A DNA stretch of 54,344 nucleotides from Bacteroidota bacterium. GTDB taxonomy: Bacteria > Bacteroidota > Bacteroidia > Sphingobacteriales > Sphingobacteriaceae. Below are positions 54,293 through 54,344 of the stretch, piece after piece. The stretch spans positions 1 through 54,344 of the forward strand of contig JAHJVW010000119.1 of the NCBI GenBank assembly GCA_018828585.1. Direction: 5' to 3'. Position 1 is the stretch's first letter. Each line of letters begins with the position of its first letter. Made by a program: the position numbers and the translations under genes. Under the pieces are notes generated by a model. That model had not been told where the DNA came from. It worked only from the letters and a program-made list of their open reading frames with translations, and searched no databases.

Positions 54293-54344
54293 AATTTATT
54301 CTTTTATCATAGATGATTTATGTCCTCAACAACAAAAATTCTAC

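Noticed and set aside
1-54344. CRISPR array, tRNA, rRNA, prophage or insertion sequence
   Set aside because: No regularly spaced repeats, cloverleaf-like sequence, transposase or phage genes were found by reading the sequence.

Overview
The window looks like chromosomal DNA from a Bacteroidetes bacterium, most likely the family Sphingobacteriaceae (Pedobacter-like). Reasons: the low G+C content, the fused LpxC-FabZ protein, the PorX-type response regulator with a PglZ domain, a fused OtsA-OtsB protein, TAnnTTTG promoter elements, and few obvious Shine-Dalgarno sequences. I see no tRNA, rRNA, CRISPR array, prophage or insertion sequence. Almost everything is intact chromosomal coding sequence.

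Layout. (1) 120-5296, minus strand: an HD-domain hydrolase, then the lipid A genes lpxD, lpxC/fabZ and lpxA, then an orphan ABC ATPase. (2) 5402-10278, plus strand: porX (type IX secretion regulator), tsaE (tRNA t6A), alanine dehydrogenase, a BrkB/YihY membrane protein and a VanX-like D-Ala-D-Ala dipeptidase. (3) 10307-11853, minus strand: an AONS-fold PLP enzyme and an exported histidine phosphatase. (4) 11974-14439, plus strand: an ECF sigma factor, its probable membrane anti-sigma factor and an exported repeat protein, in overlapping frames. Then come a TerC protein and a large YfhO-type membrane protein. (5) 17950-25036: a polysaccharide locus with four glycosyltransferases, a flippase, an FkbM methyltransferase and a second methyltransferase on the opposite strand. 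(6) 25147-34974: typA, a 51-residue Cys-rich membrane peptide, a three-domain GH18-NodB-GT2 fusion, an NTF2-like exported protein, a FabH-like enzyme and a radical SAM protein. (7) 33581-35336: a compact cassette of unknown role (118-aa orphan protein, predicted 7-TM protein, HisKA_3 kinase) with inverted repeats at both ends. (8) 35455-43148: LUD protein, ftsH, rsfS, birA, dsbD, pfkA, gmhA. (9) 43251-54292: a GNAT-nitrilase fusion, def, a carboxypeptidase-regulatory-like exported protein, a NifU/Mrp iron-sulfur pair, an AsmA-like/GT51 fusion, and a GH15 hydrolase whose end overlaps a convergent trehalose-6-P synthase/phosphatase fusion.

Cell-envelope construction is the dominant theme: lipid A, heptose, peptidoglycan glycosyltransfer, peptidoglycan dipeptide turnover, surface polysaccharide, and T9SS control. 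The most interesting items are the kinase cassette with its shared flanking motif, the one-chain GH18-deacetylase-synthase, the AsmA-GT51 fusion, the NY-ladder protein under its own sigma/anti-sigma pair, and several genes whose promoter -7 element lies only a few bases before the start codon. No database search was possible; product names rest on motifs and overall similarity recognised by eye.
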